Shown one piece after another: positions 1 through 12,271 of a DNA stretch of 64,000 bases. Position numbers and translations under genes: made by a program. The notes beneath the pieces are model-generated. The model saw only the letters and a list, made by a program, of their open reading frames with translations, made no database searches and had not been told where the DNA came from. Numbering within the stretch: the stretch's first letter is position 1; the number at the start of each line of letters is the position of its first letter. Source of the stretch: Theropithecus gelada (lineage: Eukaryota > Chordata > Mammalia > Primates > Cercopithecidae); contig NC_037682.1 in NCBI RefSeq assembly GCF_003255815.1, positions 16,018,965 to 16,082,964 on the forward strand. The letters run 5' to 3'.

Positions 1-145
1 GCCTGGCTAATTTTTTTGTATTTTTGGTAGAGATGGGATTTCATCATGTTGCCCAGGCTGGTCTTGAACTCCTGGCCTCAAGTGATCCACCTGTCTTGGC
101 CTCCTAAAGTGCTGGGATTATAGGCATGAACCTCTGCGCCCAGCC
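1..145 (-). mobile_element. Alu, partial (cut by window edge)
   Basis: Left-arm end of an Alu read in reverse, ending GCGCCCAGCC. Confidence 0.9.
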
Positions 146-149
146 TCGG

Positions 150-292
150 CTAATTCTTTATTTTTATTTTTTTGTAGAGACAGGTTCTCACTATGTTGTC
201 AGGGCTGGTCTTGAACTCCTGGGCTCAAGTGATCTTCTCACCTCAGCCTCCCAAAGTGCTGGGATTACAGATGTGAGGCACTGTGCCTGGCC
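150..292 (-). mobile_element. Alu monomer/partial
   Basis: A single Alu arm in reverse, ending CTGTGCCTGGCC, directly behind the previous Alu. Confidence 0.85.
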
Positions 293-480
293 TGGAACTC
301 ACTGAAGCATTCACTAGTATCGGCTTTGGGGTTACCTGGCCGCATCCTCTGACCTACCTATAAGGGTATTACAGCTAACAGAGCCTCTGTTTCTCAAAAT
401 TTAGGCAGAGGCAGTTCAATTTATCACAAACTATATCCAGCATAAGTGCCCAAATAAAACAATTGCTAAAGTTCTTTAGG
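293..480. other. SLC43A1 intron, unique
   Basis: No recognisable gene or repeat. Confidence 0.6.
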
Positions 481-670
481 CATTTATTATTTGTTAGTTA
501 GATATTTAGTACTCACTACAAATCTGTGATACAGATATTTTTATTATTAACCCCATTTTATAGAAGAGAAACCTGAAGCTCAGAGATGCTAAGTAACTTG
601 TGCGAGGTCACACAGCTAGTAAATAAAGGGTGGAGTAAAGATTCAGTTTCACACTGGACTCCAGAACTTT

Positions 671-672
<2 letters not shown>
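480..672 (-). mobile_element. MIR, split by AluY
   Basis: Reverse MIR core (CCCATTTTATAGAAGAGAAA, GGTCACACAGCTAGTAAA), interrupted at 672 by a young AluY. Confidence 0.75.
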
Positions 673-703
<31 letters not shown>

Positions 704-985
704 AGACGGAGTCTTCCTCTGTCACCCAGGCTGGAGTGCAGTGGCCAGATCTCGGCTCACTGCAAGCTCCGCCTCCCGGGTTCACGCCATTCTCCTGCCT
801 CAGCCTCCCGAGTAGCTGGGACTACAGGCACCCGCCACCTCGCCCGGCTAGTTTTTTTGTAATTTTTAGTAGAGACGGGGTTTCACCGTGTTCGCCAGGA
901 TGGTCTTGATCTCCTGACCTTGTGATCCGCCCGTCTCGGCCTCCCAAAGTGCTGGGATTACAGGCTTGAGCCACCGCGCCCGGCC
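673..985 (-). mobile_element. AluY, cercopithecid type
   Basis: Full length with perfect 11-base target duplications CAGAACTTTTC at 662-672 and 986-996. Carries GGCTAGTTTTTTTG and GGCTTGAGCCACCGCG variants and little divergence: a young insertion. Confidence 0.95.
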
Positions 986-1121
986 CAGAACTTTTCTACT
1001 GGGACTCATGGGAATAGTGTGGATGTCCCCGACCTCCAATGGTCCAGGGCTGTCCTGGGGGAATCCAGCCATAGACAAGAGACCAGCGAGAGCCCAATCC
1101 TAAGATTTTGTTGTTGTCATT

Positions 1122-1283
1122 TGTTTGTTTTTGAGACATGGTGTCACTCAGTCACCAGGCTGGAGTGCAGTGGCATGATCAATGCTCACTGCAACCTTGA
1201 CCTCCCAGGCTCAAGCAATCCTCCCACCTCAGCCTCCTGAGTAGCTTGGACTACAGGTGCACACCACCACACCTGGCTAATTT
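1122..1283 (-). mobile_element. Alu right arm, partial
   Basis: GAGACATGGTGTCACTCAGT to CCTGGCTAATTTTTAAATTT, then a new Alu begins. Confidence 0.85.
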
Positions 1284-1309
1284 TTAAATTTTATTTGATT
1301 AATTTATTA

Positions 1310-1600
1310 TTATTTTTTGAGACAGGGTATCACTTTGTCACCCAAGCTGGAGTGCAATGGTGTGGTCTCAGCTCATTGCGGCCTCCACCTCCCAGGTTCA
1401 AGTGATCCTCCCACCTCAGCCTCTGGAGTAGCAGGGACTACAGGTGTGCACCACTATGCTCAGCTAATGTTTTTATTTTTTGTATAGATGGGGTCTCACT
1501 ATGTTGCCAGGGTTAGCCTCAAACTCTTGGACTCAAGCGATCCTCCTGTCTCGGCCTCCCAAAGTGCTGGGATTATAGGCATGAACCACCACCCAACCCC
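1310..1600 (-). mobile_element. Alu (old, J/S type)
   Basis: Full-length reverse Alu ending AACCACCACCCAACCCC. Confidence 0.9.
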
Positions 1601-1734
1601 TAAGGTGTTTTTGCTGAATGTGACCTTGTCTGAGGCAGGAAAGGGAAGCATCATGGGGTTAGGAAAGGAACGGTAAGCAGGGAGACAAAGAAAATGGGAT
1701 CATTTTGTGAGTGTTCGCTGTGCGTGTATGTGTG

Positions 1735-1885
1735 ACAGTTCTCAGAGCCAGCCTCTCAGGTGGTTGAGACCACTGTCCCCATTTCCCAGATGAGATAATG
1801 GAGCCTCAGAGAGTTTCTGCAGCACAGCTAGTGGAATTAGAATTTGAACCCAGCTCTTCCAGACTCCAGATGCTTCACAACCATC
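1735..1885 (-). mobile_element. MIR
   Basis: CCCCATTTCCCAGATGAGAT, GCACAGCTAGTGG, TTTGAACCCAGCTCTTCCAG: reverse MIR core. Confidence 0.75.
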
Positions 1886-2079
1886 CCATTTTCCAGTGTT
1901 TCCTAGACCTAGTCATTTGCAGTTCACCTTCATGATTTTACCATTTCTATGTGCCATAGCTACTGTTATTTACCAATAATTCCTTTTGAATCAGTCTACT
2001 TAAAAAAAATAGCTTCATTCTAAAGTGTAATATTCTTGGAATATTGAGTTAGCTGTTACCCACCCCCACAAGTTATACA

Positions 2080-2222
2080 TATACATATATGTTTCTCATA
2101 CATATATATGTACATATATACATTGTTTTTTATTTTATTTTGTTATTTTATTTTTTATGTTATTTTATTTATTTTATGTTATTTTGTTATTTTATTTTAT
2201 TTTTTTTGTTAGTTAGTTTTTT
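2080..2222. repeat. (TA)n-like and (TTTTA)n low complexity
   Basis: ATACATATATATG run followed by TTATTTTATTTTATGTTATT pentamer-like run joined to the tail of the next Alu. Confidence 0.85.
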
Positions 2223-2502
2223 TAGATGGAGTCTCTCTCTGTAGCCCAGGCTGGAGTGCAGTGATGTGATCTCAGCTCACTGGAACCTCTGCCTCCCAGG
2301 TTCAAGTGATTCTCCTGCCTCAGCCTCTGGAGTAGCTGGGATTACAAGCACCCACCATCACACCCAGCTAATTTTTATATTTTTAGTAGAGACGGTTTCA
2401 CCATGTTGGCCAGGTAGGTCTTGAACTCCTGATCGCAAGTGATCCACCTGCCTTGGCTTCCCAAAGTGCTGGGATTACAGATGTGAGCCACTGCGCCTGG
2501 CC
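2223..2502 (-). mobile_element. Alu
   Basis: Reverse Alu ending CTGCGCCTGGCC; its tail is the TTTTA-rich run to its left. Confidence 0.93.
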
Positions 2503-2713
2503 AATGTATGTTTTAAATAAACATTCAAATAACAATTAACTATGAAACCTTAAAAACTGCTCCATGTTACTTCCTGAACCCATCTTGAGTGCCTACATGC
2601 TGTGCTTACCACATATTAGGAAACACTGCTTTCCCTGGCTTCGAATCCCATCCTATGCTTTGCTTTATTTGTCTGTAAATGTTGGGGTGGGGGGTTGATG
2701 CCAAAGACCTTTT
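2503..2713. other. SLC43A1 intron, unique
   Basis: No gene or clear repeat. Confidence 0.6.
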
Positions 2714-3016
2714 GTTTTTTTTTTTTGAGATGGAGTTCTCACTCTGTCGCCCAGGCTGGAGTGCAGTGGTGTGATCTCAGCTCATTGTAAGCTCTGCCTC
2801 CCGAGTTTACACCATTCTCCTGCCTCAGCCTCCCGAGTAGCTGGGACTACAGGTGCCCGCCGCCATGTCCAGCTAATTTTTTTTTTTTGTATTTTTTTAG
2901 TAGAGATGGGGTTTCACCGTGTTAGCCAGGATGGTCTCGATCTCCTGACCTTGTGATCTGCCCGCGTTGGCCTCCCAAAGTCCTGGGATTACAGGCGTGA
3001 GCCACTGCGCCCGGCC
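2714..3016 (-). mobile_element. AluY/S
   Basis: Full length. Target duplication AAGACCTTTT at 2704-2713 and 3023-3032 (a few extra bases after the 5' end). Confidence 0.93.
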
Positions 3017-3344
3017 CCGCCGAAGACCTTTTCTGTTGTCATTAACATGGACACCAGCTCTAAGAGGTCTTGGCATCTTGGGCTGGCTCCCCTCTTAGTT
3101 CAGAATCTGGATTTTATCCAACTACTCAGAGTGATCAAGCCTTATGAATGAACTCATTGGTGAAACTCATAAAAGGCTGATCCATAAAACAGGAATGAAT
3201 GTATGAATTGACACTAAGTCATTAGCAGTTCATGGGACTGGATTCTCCTTTAGTGGAAGAGCACATGTCCTTTCTGGCACTGACGTGTACTTGAGAAACT
3301 TACTAAGCAAACTGGCCCATGTAACACAGAGGCCCTTAGGTGCA

Positions 3345-3545
3345 GTGGAAAACTGTTGACTTTGGAGATTATCTTGAGTTTGAATCTGAGCCTGCCTGTT
3401 AAAAGCTGGGTAACTGAATTGCTTTGCATCTTGGATCTTTTACCATTTATAAAATGGGGACCATTGTACTCACCTTTTAGGGTTGTTGCAAGGTTTAAAT
3501 GGGATTCTCTATAGAAAACACTAGCACAAAGTAGGTGTTAATTTG
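3345..3545 (+). mobile_element. MIR
   Basis: TTTGAATCTGAGCCTGCC, TTTATAAAATGGGGACCATT, GGGTTGTTGCAAGGTTTAAA: forward MIR. The DNA on both sides (3017-3344, 3546-4081) shows no gene. Confidence 0.75.
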
Positions 3546-4091
3546 CATGCTAGTGGGATTGTTTGTGAGGGAAATTGTCATTTGATTATCAAACACTTAG
3601 GAGCAGGAACAGTGTCTAATTCAGGGACTGCAAATAAAAATGCCAGTTGGGGCCAGGCATTTGCTAATAATTGGGTAAAGCAGGGCAGGTGTAGGATAGC
3701 AAATGTATGGGAATTAAAAGAGAGGTGAGGACGGGTATGACCTTGAGAAGGCAAGCCCTGGCAAAAAGGATGGCCTCCACTCAGCTACAGTCATGCCCAG
3801 ATCTTCTGACTTTTTAAAGAGAAGCCAAAAATCTGGATTTTTATGTGATAACTCCTGAATTTAAACTGGCACCCAATTATAATTTACAACACTATAAGGA
3901 TGGATCAACATTGCCAACCAAGCAAAACATGAGTGGGGGCCATTGCTGGTCACCCGTGTGCAGCTTCTGGTCTAAATCATTTTTGCATTTCTTCTTGCTT
4001 TACACATTGTCCCAACACAGTGCTGGTGTATAGTAAATATCTAGTGAGTGGGTGTAGAGTGAATAAACCAATGCAGATAAACCTGTAGAGA

Positions 4092-4416
4092 GGCCGGGCA
4101 CAGTTGCTCATGTCTCTAATCCCAGCACTTTGGGAGGCCCAGGCAGGCAGATCACTTGGGCCCAGGAGTTCGAGACCAGCCTGGGCAACATGTCGAAACC
4201 CCGTCTCTAGAAAAAATACAAAAACTAGCCAGATGTGGTGGCGTGCACCTGTAGACACACCTACTCAGGAGGCTGAGGTGGGGGTATCACTTGAGCTCGG
4301 GAGGTCAAGGCTACAGTGAGCTTGGAAGTCAAAGGCGCAATGAGCTGTAATTGCACCATTGCACTCCAGTCTGGGTGACAGAGTGAGACTCTGTCTCAAA
4401 AAAAACAAAAACAACG
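4092..4416 (+). mobile_element. Alu
   Basis: Full-length forward Alu with 10-base target duplications CCTGTAGAGA at 4082-4091 and 4417-4426. Confidence 0.95.
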
Positions 4417-4426
4417 CCTGTAGAGA

Positions 4427-4800
4427 AATGAACAGTGATCACAAAGATCACTAAATTATAGGGCTAGCCTGATACCCAAAGGCTGTGTGGTCCAACCCCC
4501 TAAGTGCTTCCTGGAGGTGTCTGAGCACTTTCCCCACCTCCTTGGCAGCTGGTACTAAAGAAGACTCTCTGTTGCCCAGGACGGTTCCTTCCCTGGTTGG
4601 TCAGCACTCAGGATCTGCCAGGCCTTTGTGTTCTTCCTTATGTTAACACACAGATCCCTTTACCCTTACTCTTCTGCCGCCTGCACGCCCTTTGGATACG
4701 TAAAGTCAGGTTGTTTTCACCACTGAGGGCAGATGTTCTATACCACCCCCTCGTATCCAGGCATTGTCACATCCCCTTTTCCCCTTGTTGGTTTTTTTGT
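4427..4800. other. SLC43A1 intron, unique
   Basis: No repeat or exon recognised; open frames lack splice support. Confidence 0.5.
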
Positions 4801-4807
4801 TTGTTTT

Positions 4808-5132
4808 CTTTTTCTTTCTTTCTTTCTTTTTTTTTTTTTTTTTTTTTGAGACAGGGCCTTGCTCTGTCACCCAGGCTGGAGTGCAATGGTGTGATCACGG
4901 CTCACTGCAGCCTTGACCTCCCGGGCTCAAGCAATCCTCCCACCTCAGCCTCCCGGATAGCTGGAACTACAGACATGCATCACCATGCTCGGCTAATTTT
5001 TAAAATACGTTTTGTAAAGACAAGGTTTCCCAGTGTTGCTCAGGCTGGTCTTGAACTCCTGGGCTCAAGAGATGCACCCACCTTGGCCTCCCAAAGTCCT
5101 GGGATTACAGGTGTGAGCTGCTGCACCTGGCC
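4808..5132 (-). mobile_element. Alu with (CTTT)n/poly-T tail
   Basis: Tail at 4808-4847, Alu body to CTGCACCTGGCC. Confidence 0.93.
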
Positions 5133-5269
5133 TGGTTTGTTCTTTTAGCAGCACCTGTCACTCTAGAGCTGAGAACTTCCTGTCTCATGCAGTGTGGATG
5201 CCCAGGCTCCTAGAGTACGTGCTTACCACATGACCCACCAGGAGGGTCAGCTACCCCTTCGTCAGATCC

Positions 5270-5440
5270 TTCAGGAGCACTTTCTCTGGGCCAGGCACTG
5301 TGCAAAGCTCTTTGTTTACTGTCTCCTCCTAAGCAGGTCATGGGTTAGGCATTCTTTGGTCCAGTTTACAGACAAGGAGGAAGTTACTTGGTCAAGGGGC
5401 ACAGCTAGTAAGGCTGGTGGTGGGAATTCAGACCCTGGTC
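5270..5440 (-). mobile_element. MIR
   Basis: GGGCCAGGCACTGTGCAAAG, CAGTTTACAGACAAGGAGGA, GGGCACAGCTAGTAAG. Confidence 0.75.
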
Positions 5441-5639
5441 TGTCTGCCTGCCCCAGGTGTACCCAGAGTTTGCCCTTGGCAATGCTGCCAAGTGACAAAT
5501 TGGAGGCCTGGGGCAGCCACCTAATGACTCACTGAGCACTGAGTAAAGCGAAGCAACCCTTTATCTCCTATCATAGCTTTTCTCCTTAACTTGTCACAAC
5601 TCCGAGTTGGCGGTTTACCGTTAAGGACAAGTCCTCCAG

Positions 5640-5805
5640 GTAGACTTTTAGAGGGGACTGGAGGGCAGTGACTGGTCCTCGTTCTGTACCTCAGCTATCA
5701 CCTGGGGAATGGGATAACTGTATTAACTGACTCATGGGGCTGTTATGTTTACAACAGTGCCTGGAACACAGTTAAGTGCTCAGTAAGTGTTAGTAATTAT
5801 TTTTC
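5640..5805 (+). mobile_element. MIR
   Basis: CCTCAGCTATCACCTGGGGA, then ACAGTGCCTGGAACACAGTT and GCTCAGTAAGTGTTAG. Confidence 0.65.
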
Positions 5806-5864
5806 AGACTATCATTTATCGGGAAAGCGTCCTCTAAGTTTTAGTGAATTCTTTCTAAATGTCT

Positions 5865-5998
5865 TTTTTTTTTTGTATTTAGAGATGGGGTTTTACCGTG
5901 TTGCCCAGGCTGGTCTCAAACTTGTAGGCTCAAGCGATCTGCCTGTCTCAGCCTCCCAAAGTGGTGGGATTACAGGCATGCACTACCGCGCCTGGCCA
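5865..5998 (-). mobile_element. Alu left arm fragment
   Basis: AGAGATGGGGTTTTACCGTG to CCGCGCCTGGCC. The next 390 bases to the exon at 6386 are unique intron. Confidence 0.85.
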
Positions 5999-6385
5999 TT
6001 TTAATGAATTCTTGTTGTAGCCATTAGAGCACCACTCACTGCCTTTGCCTTTGCCTCTAGATATGGGGGCACTTCTTGTTGGGGGTCCACAACCCCCTAA
6101 GCTTGGACGCTGAGTGCATATTACAACTTGGTAAATACTTTTATGTCCAGTATTTCATTTGAGCTAGTTGAAGCCTCAGGCCGTGTGTGTGCAAGACTCT
6201 CCCAGGGTCAGGTACTAACTGCTGCCATTTCTGGAGCAGCCCCGTCAGAGGAGATGTGACTCTAGGGTACCCCTAAAGGCACCTGGCATGGGATTTGAAA
6301 GCAGGTCCCCTGACTGCAGGCTGCTGTCTCCTGTGCCCAGCTGTTCCTGTTGTCATGTGCTGAGCCCTCCCTTTCCCCTCCTCAG

Positions 6386-6563
6386 CTGAGAACAGCACCA
6401 ACAGCACCCAGGATGAGCAGCGCAGGTGGCCGGGCTGTGACCGGCAGGATGAGATGCTCAACCTGGGCTTCACCATCGGTTCCTTTGTGCTCAGTGCCAC
6501 CACCCTGCCACTGGGGATCCTCATGGACCGCTTTGGCCCTCGACCCGTGCGGCTGGTTGGCAG
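6386..6563 (+). CDS. SLC43A1: SLC43A1 coding exon: first outer loop, helix 2, MFS loop
   Basis: Starts in phase 1 after a CTCAG acceptor (the GCT Ala codon is split) and ends AG before GTGAGG. It encodes the extracellular loop with NST-NST sequons, helix 2 (LNLGFTIGSFVLSATTLPLG) and the MFS A-type loop ILMDRFGPRPVRLVG. Confidence 0.95.
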
Positions 6564-9500
6564 GTGAGGTGGCTGGGCTATGGGGAACTGGAGGACAGAG
6601 ACCATGCTGCAGGGGAAGGGGAGGGGAGGCGCTCACAGGCCAACCCCTTTCCCCTTCCCTGTGTCTCCACAGTGCCTGCTTCGCTGCGTCCTGCACCCTC
6701 ATGGCCCTGGCCTCCCGGGACGTGGAAGGTGAACTGTCTGTCCTCTTGTGGCTCCACAAGAAAAGAATGGGTGGGATGAAGGTGGATGTTTACCCCAGCT
6801 CCTGCCCTTGGCTTCCCACAGCTCCCCAAATGCCCTCATCTGCCGCTTTCCCCTTTCCAGTTCTGTCTCCATTGATATTCCTGGCGCTGTCCCTGAATGG
6901 CTTTGGTGGCATCTGCCTAACGTTCACTTCACTCACGGTGAGTGTTACAGGCCTGGCCTGGCCGCAGAATTCCCCCGAGGGGGGTGAGGGCAGAGTGAGT
7001 GGGCTGGGGGAGGGGCCTGTGGACGCAGATCACTAGATCAAGTGGATGTGTGGAGAAACTGCAGGGTGGCTGCAAAGAGCAGGTGTGAGGCTGTGCGTGT
7101 GTGGATGAGGCTGTGTGTCAGGCTGTATGTTAATGTGTGTGTTTGTGTGTACAGAGCCCATGAATGTCTATGGAGCTCTGTTCTAGGTCCTGGATTACAG
7201 CACTGTCAGGACTGACCACGTCATCCTCCCCGCTGGAGGTTACCTTTCGGGGGTGAGGGGCACAGACAACCAAATAAACAAGTAAACTAATAAATTATGT
7301 CAGTAGTCATAGGTGCTGGGAAGAAAATAAAACTGGGTAACATGATGGTGAGGGGGAGTGAGCAGCTTGAGACAGCGTGTGCATGCTTGCCATGCCGTGG
7401 GAGAGTGGGTGTGTGACCCTGTCCCTGTAAAAGCCATGAGTTGGTAGGTGTGTTTGTGAGTGTACCAGGTTGAACCATATGAAACTGTCGACACTTCATC
7501 GTGCACGTGGCTTGACCTATTATTACATGTGGTGAGTTGTGTATGTGTGTTGTTCTAAGTGTGTTTATTTATGTGAGTGTGTACACGCGTTAAAGGCTTA
7601 GGAGTGTCGGGAGGGTGGAGGGGAAGGTTCCTGGCCGGGCTGGCTTGGACTGTTTCTCTCTGAGAAGGGCTGCCTGACTGGGTGGTTTTGGCTGAATTTC
7701 ACCTCGCCCCAGCAGCCGCCTTTAATTCCAACCGGGAGCATTTCACAACTCTCAAGGAAGGAAGCGGATCCCTTTCTCCCCGCCCCTCAGCGCAGCCCCT
7801 TCTCCCTGCTGTGCAACTTGGCCCAGGGCCCTAAATCCCTTCTCTCCGGGGCTTGGCCTCAGACCCTCCGTGGCTGCCGGGTGGGGCTTGACCAGCGGCT
7901 CCTCCCCGCTATATCCCCGCCTCCTGTAACCTCCAGCCAATGGCAGGGTCCGGCGCCGGCGCCGCCCCTCAGCCGCTCCCCGCTCCCTCCGGCCGGCCCC
8001 GCCCCCTGGGCCGCTGCTCTTGGCCTAGACTTGGACCAGCACTTATGGTGCTGCGTCCTTCGGGCCCAGCTGCTGTTGCCACGCGAGCTGCAAGGCCGCC
8101 AGCCCGGGGTTATCCGGCCGGCCTCGCTCTACCCACGGTACCGGGCGGAGACAGCGTTTGTGGCCCCTTGGAGGGGAGAGGGCCCTGCCCTCTCCAGGCC
8201 TGGCACCCTTCCCTGGCGTCCTTGGCAGCGGTGCCTCACAGATGCAGGGTGCAGGAAAACCTCTGCCTGAGTGGGTAGAGGTTTTTCCTGAGCCAGCCAC
8301 TTCGGTAGGAGGGGGAAGGAGAATTTAGTTATCTTCTGTGTTTAAACACTTTTTTTTTTTTTTTTTTTTTTTGAGACGCACTCTCGCTGTGTCGCCCAGG
8401 CTGGAGTTCTGTGGCGCGATCTCGGCTCACTGCAGCCTCCGCCTCCCAGGTTCAATTCTCCTGCCTCAGCCTCCCAAGTAGCTGAGACTACAGGCGTACG
8501 CCGCCACGCCTGGCTAATTTTTTTGTATTTTAGTAGAGACGGGGTTTCACCGTGTTGCTCAGGCTGGTTGCGAACTCCTGAGCTCAGGAAATCCACCTAC
8601 CTCGGCCCCCCAAAGTGCTGGGATTACAGACGTGAGCTCCCGCGCCCGGCCTAAACGCCTTCTTTACCAGAGCTATTGAGGCCTCCCTTCAGAGTCTCAG
8701 TTTCCCCCTCTGTGGAATGGGTTTAGGCTTTGTACGAATCCTAAGGTCCTTCTCAGCTGTGGGATCTAGTGACTCGGGGAGGATGGTGGGGCCAGAGGAG
8801 GGTGTGTGCGAAGGGCATCCTGACTTTGCCTTCCCCTGCCCTGAGGGCTTGGCTGAGGCAGGTGAGCGGAACACATGATCAATTAAATTCTCTCCTGGTG
8901 GGGGTTCTGACCCTGCTGTGCGTCAGAGCCACCTCCTCTGGAGACTTGGTCTGCCCTGCCTCCATTCCCTCCCTTATTTCCACCCTCACCTCCCAGGACG
9001 TGATTTGTCCTGATTAAGCAGAAACTGGGCTGGGATGCCAACTGAGAGGGTCAAGAGGCACCGCCTATTACCGGGACACAGCCATGGTCACAGCCTTGGG
9101 TTAGGGCTGGGACAGTCTAACAATGGGGAGAAAGCCATTAATGTGCTCTGTGAACTTGAGTACACTTTTCCTCCCTGGGTGTCAATTTTCTCATCTAAAA
9201 TGGGTTGGATAAGATCACTGTTTCTTTCTTTTCTTTTCTTTTCTTTGGTGGGTGGGGACATAGTGTCCCTGTGTCACCCAGGCTAGAGGGCAGTGGAGTG
9301 ATCTCAGCTCACTGCGACCTCCACCTCCCAGGTTCAAGCGATTCTCCTGCCTCAGCCTCCCGAGTAGCTGGGATTACAGGTGCCTGCCACCATGCCCAGC
9401 TAATTTTTGTGTTTTTGGTAGAGATGAGGTTTCACCATGTTGTCCAGGCTGATCTTGAACTCCTGACCTCAGGCTTCCCGCCAGCTTCCCAAAGCGCTGG

Positions 9501-12236
9501 GATTATACGCGTGAGCCACTGCGCCCAGCCCAGATCAGTGTTTCTTAAGCACCTATTCCATGCGTTGTTCAGAGGTGTTACGTAACAAACTTGGGAAATC
9601 TGCGATTAAACAAAATTAACACAATGTCTCTCTGAGGGGTGTCTGGGAGCCTTTTTGAAGCTAAAGTGCACTGTGAGTGTGTAGGCAGGGGGCAGAGTAC
9701 AGTTTCCCACATTGATTTTTCTGTTTGTTTTGCCTTGGGGCTTTGCTGCTGCGTCTCCCGGGGCTGTTGTATGGAGCAGGGCTGGGAACGCTGGGCGAGG
9801 GTCAGGGTGTCCCCACCTCATGGGTGCTGCTTTCCCCCCTCAGTTGCCCAACATGTTTGGGAACCTGCGCTCCACGTTAATGGCCCTCATGATTGGCTCT
9901 TATGCTTCTTCTGCCATCACATTCCCAGGAATCAAGGTATGGAGCTGCTTGGGGGGCCAGTGAGGCCACCTGGGTTTTCTTTTTGTCTTGACACAAGAAC
10001 TGGGTGGGGCTGAGTGAGCAGCAGCTAGTGCTGACCCACGGGTCTGACTTCTGCGCTCTCCTTTCTCTGTCATCATCCCAGTGCAGGCCTTCCCCGTCTC
10101 TCCTGGGCCAAGGCAAGCTTTCTCAGCTGGTCTCCCTGCCTCTGATTCTTTTTCTTTGTAATCTGTCACTCACATGACTTCCAGAAGGATCCCAGATGGG
10201 GAACTGGCTCACACACTGCGGAAAAACCTTCAGTGGTTTAGCTTCACCTACAGAATCAAGTCTAGCCCCTTCACACGCATTCAAGGTCCCTGACTCGCTG
10301 GCTTTATTCAGCCTTTGGGGCCACATTTTTCCACACCTTCCAGAGAGGCTGGGTGGTTTGGTCCAAGGTCACAAAAATGAGTTTATGCCAGGCTGGATCC
10401 TGGACAGGTCAACCTGGTGTCCCTGGAAGCCAGGAGACCAAAGTTTTAGCTCAGTGCAAATGGGGGCCCCTATTTCCTCTGTCAAATATCAAAGCACCCT
10501 TTGACTGAGCCATGCCATGCTCCTCAACCTCCATTGTGGGCAGTACCAAACTGCATACCGTTTTGCACTTTACAAAGAGTACCAAAGAAGGTACTTCTGC
10601 TCAGTGTCTCCAAAGGAGTTTGAGAGAGCGCATGGGTAGGGGGCCATCAGTTGTTCTGGTGGGCAGGCATGGAGGGTGGGCAGTTCTCCCTTCTTTTCAA
10701 CTGAAGTAGTGTTTGAGGAGCCAGATCTTACCTCCACACATTTGGGTGTGTGGCCCTTTGAAGCTCTGTCCTGCCCCTAGAGAGGAAGAAGCCCCAAGGT
10801 CCAAGACTGCAGAGAAAAAGGTTTGAGCAGGAGCCTAAGGGGAGAGCAGACATTAGTCATCCTGTTCACATGGCATGGGGAGAACAAGAAAACAGACGGT
10901 CTTCCCTGTGCACCAGCTTCTTCCATAAGAGGGGCTGACGCATTTGCACAGAATCATTCAAATGAGAACTTACCTGCCCTGGGGTTGAGAGCCCTTAGGC
11001 AGAGCACTTGCACCTCCCTCTCCCCGACCCCCAGTGGTTGCACTGGGAGCACCTGGGAAAGGTGAGATAAGGCTGAGCATGAGCAGTCTGGGTTTGCCTT
11101 TTCCCCCAGGGAACGTGCCAGGAAGGGGCAGGATAAACACAGTGAGGCCCGGTAAACCTAGAGTTCTAAGTTTCCTTTGTACATACTATGAAGTGGACAT
11201 TTTTGTGTGAACATGAACATGAATGTTTGTGGAGTCCTAGGCAAAAATGTATGTATCTTTTTAAGATAATGGAAATTTCAGAGACATTTTGAGCCAGTGG
11301 CCAGCAGCTTCAGGCTTTGTGGAGACTACTTCATAGCTCTCTAGGGGAGCTCAAGTGAAAAAGAAAGAGGAATGATGGGTCTTCTGAGTCTGACTCTAAA
11401 CTTCTGGTCTTGGTTTCCTCATCTGCAAATTGGGCACAAGGACAAGGGGAGAAGAGACCTTCTTTAAGGCCTCTGAGGCCTGGGATCTACCTTGGTGGGG
11501 TCTGGGGCCAGGCAGTCTCCCCCACGGGCCTGCCCCCTCCTCTCACAGCTGATCTACGATGCCGGTGTGGCCTTCGTGGTCATCATGTTTACCTGGTCTG
11601 GCCTGGCCTGCCTTATCTTTCTGAACTGCGCCCTCAACTGGCCCGTCGAAGCCTTTCCTGCCCCTGAGGAAGTCAATTACACGTGAGTGGCTGGAGTGGG
11701 CGGAGACTCTCCATGGGGCAGAGAGGGTGGTCAGGGATGTGGTGATATGATAGATGGAATTAACTTGGGATTCAGAGAGACCTCGGCTTGGACCTCTGCT
11801 TGGCAAATCGCTTGAGCCCTCCAAGCTCTGCTTTCTCATCTGTACTGTAAGCCTGTTCCTACCTACCCACGGGTCGCTTTTGTTTGTCTTTTTAGAGGCA
11901 GTGTCTTGCTCTGTCACTCAGGCTGGAGGGCAGTGTCTTGGTCCTGGTTCACTGCAGCCTCAAACTGCTGGGCTCAAGCGAACCTCTCCCTCTGCCTCCC
12001 GAGGTGCTGGGGTTACAGGCACATACCACCATGCCCAGTTAGTTTTTTAATTTTTTGTAGAGACGGGGCTTACTGTGTTACCCAGGATGGTTTTGAACTC
12101 CTGGACTTAAGTGATCCTCCCCACTTGGCCTCCCAAAGTGCCAGATTACAGGCGTGAGCCACTGTGCCTAGCCTCCCATGGGTGTTTTTAAGTGATAGAG
12201 TTGGTACATAACAGGTGGTCAAAACATGGTAACTAT

Positions 12237-12271
<35 letters not shown>

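Noticed and set aside
4597..5148. 183-codon frame in the SLC43A1 intron
   Set aside because: More than half is translated Alu; no splice signals or homology.
1..6385. Missing first SLC43A1 coding exons within the window
   Set aside because: I looked for the MAPTLQQAY start and helix 1 sequence and did not find them; they must lie left of position 1.
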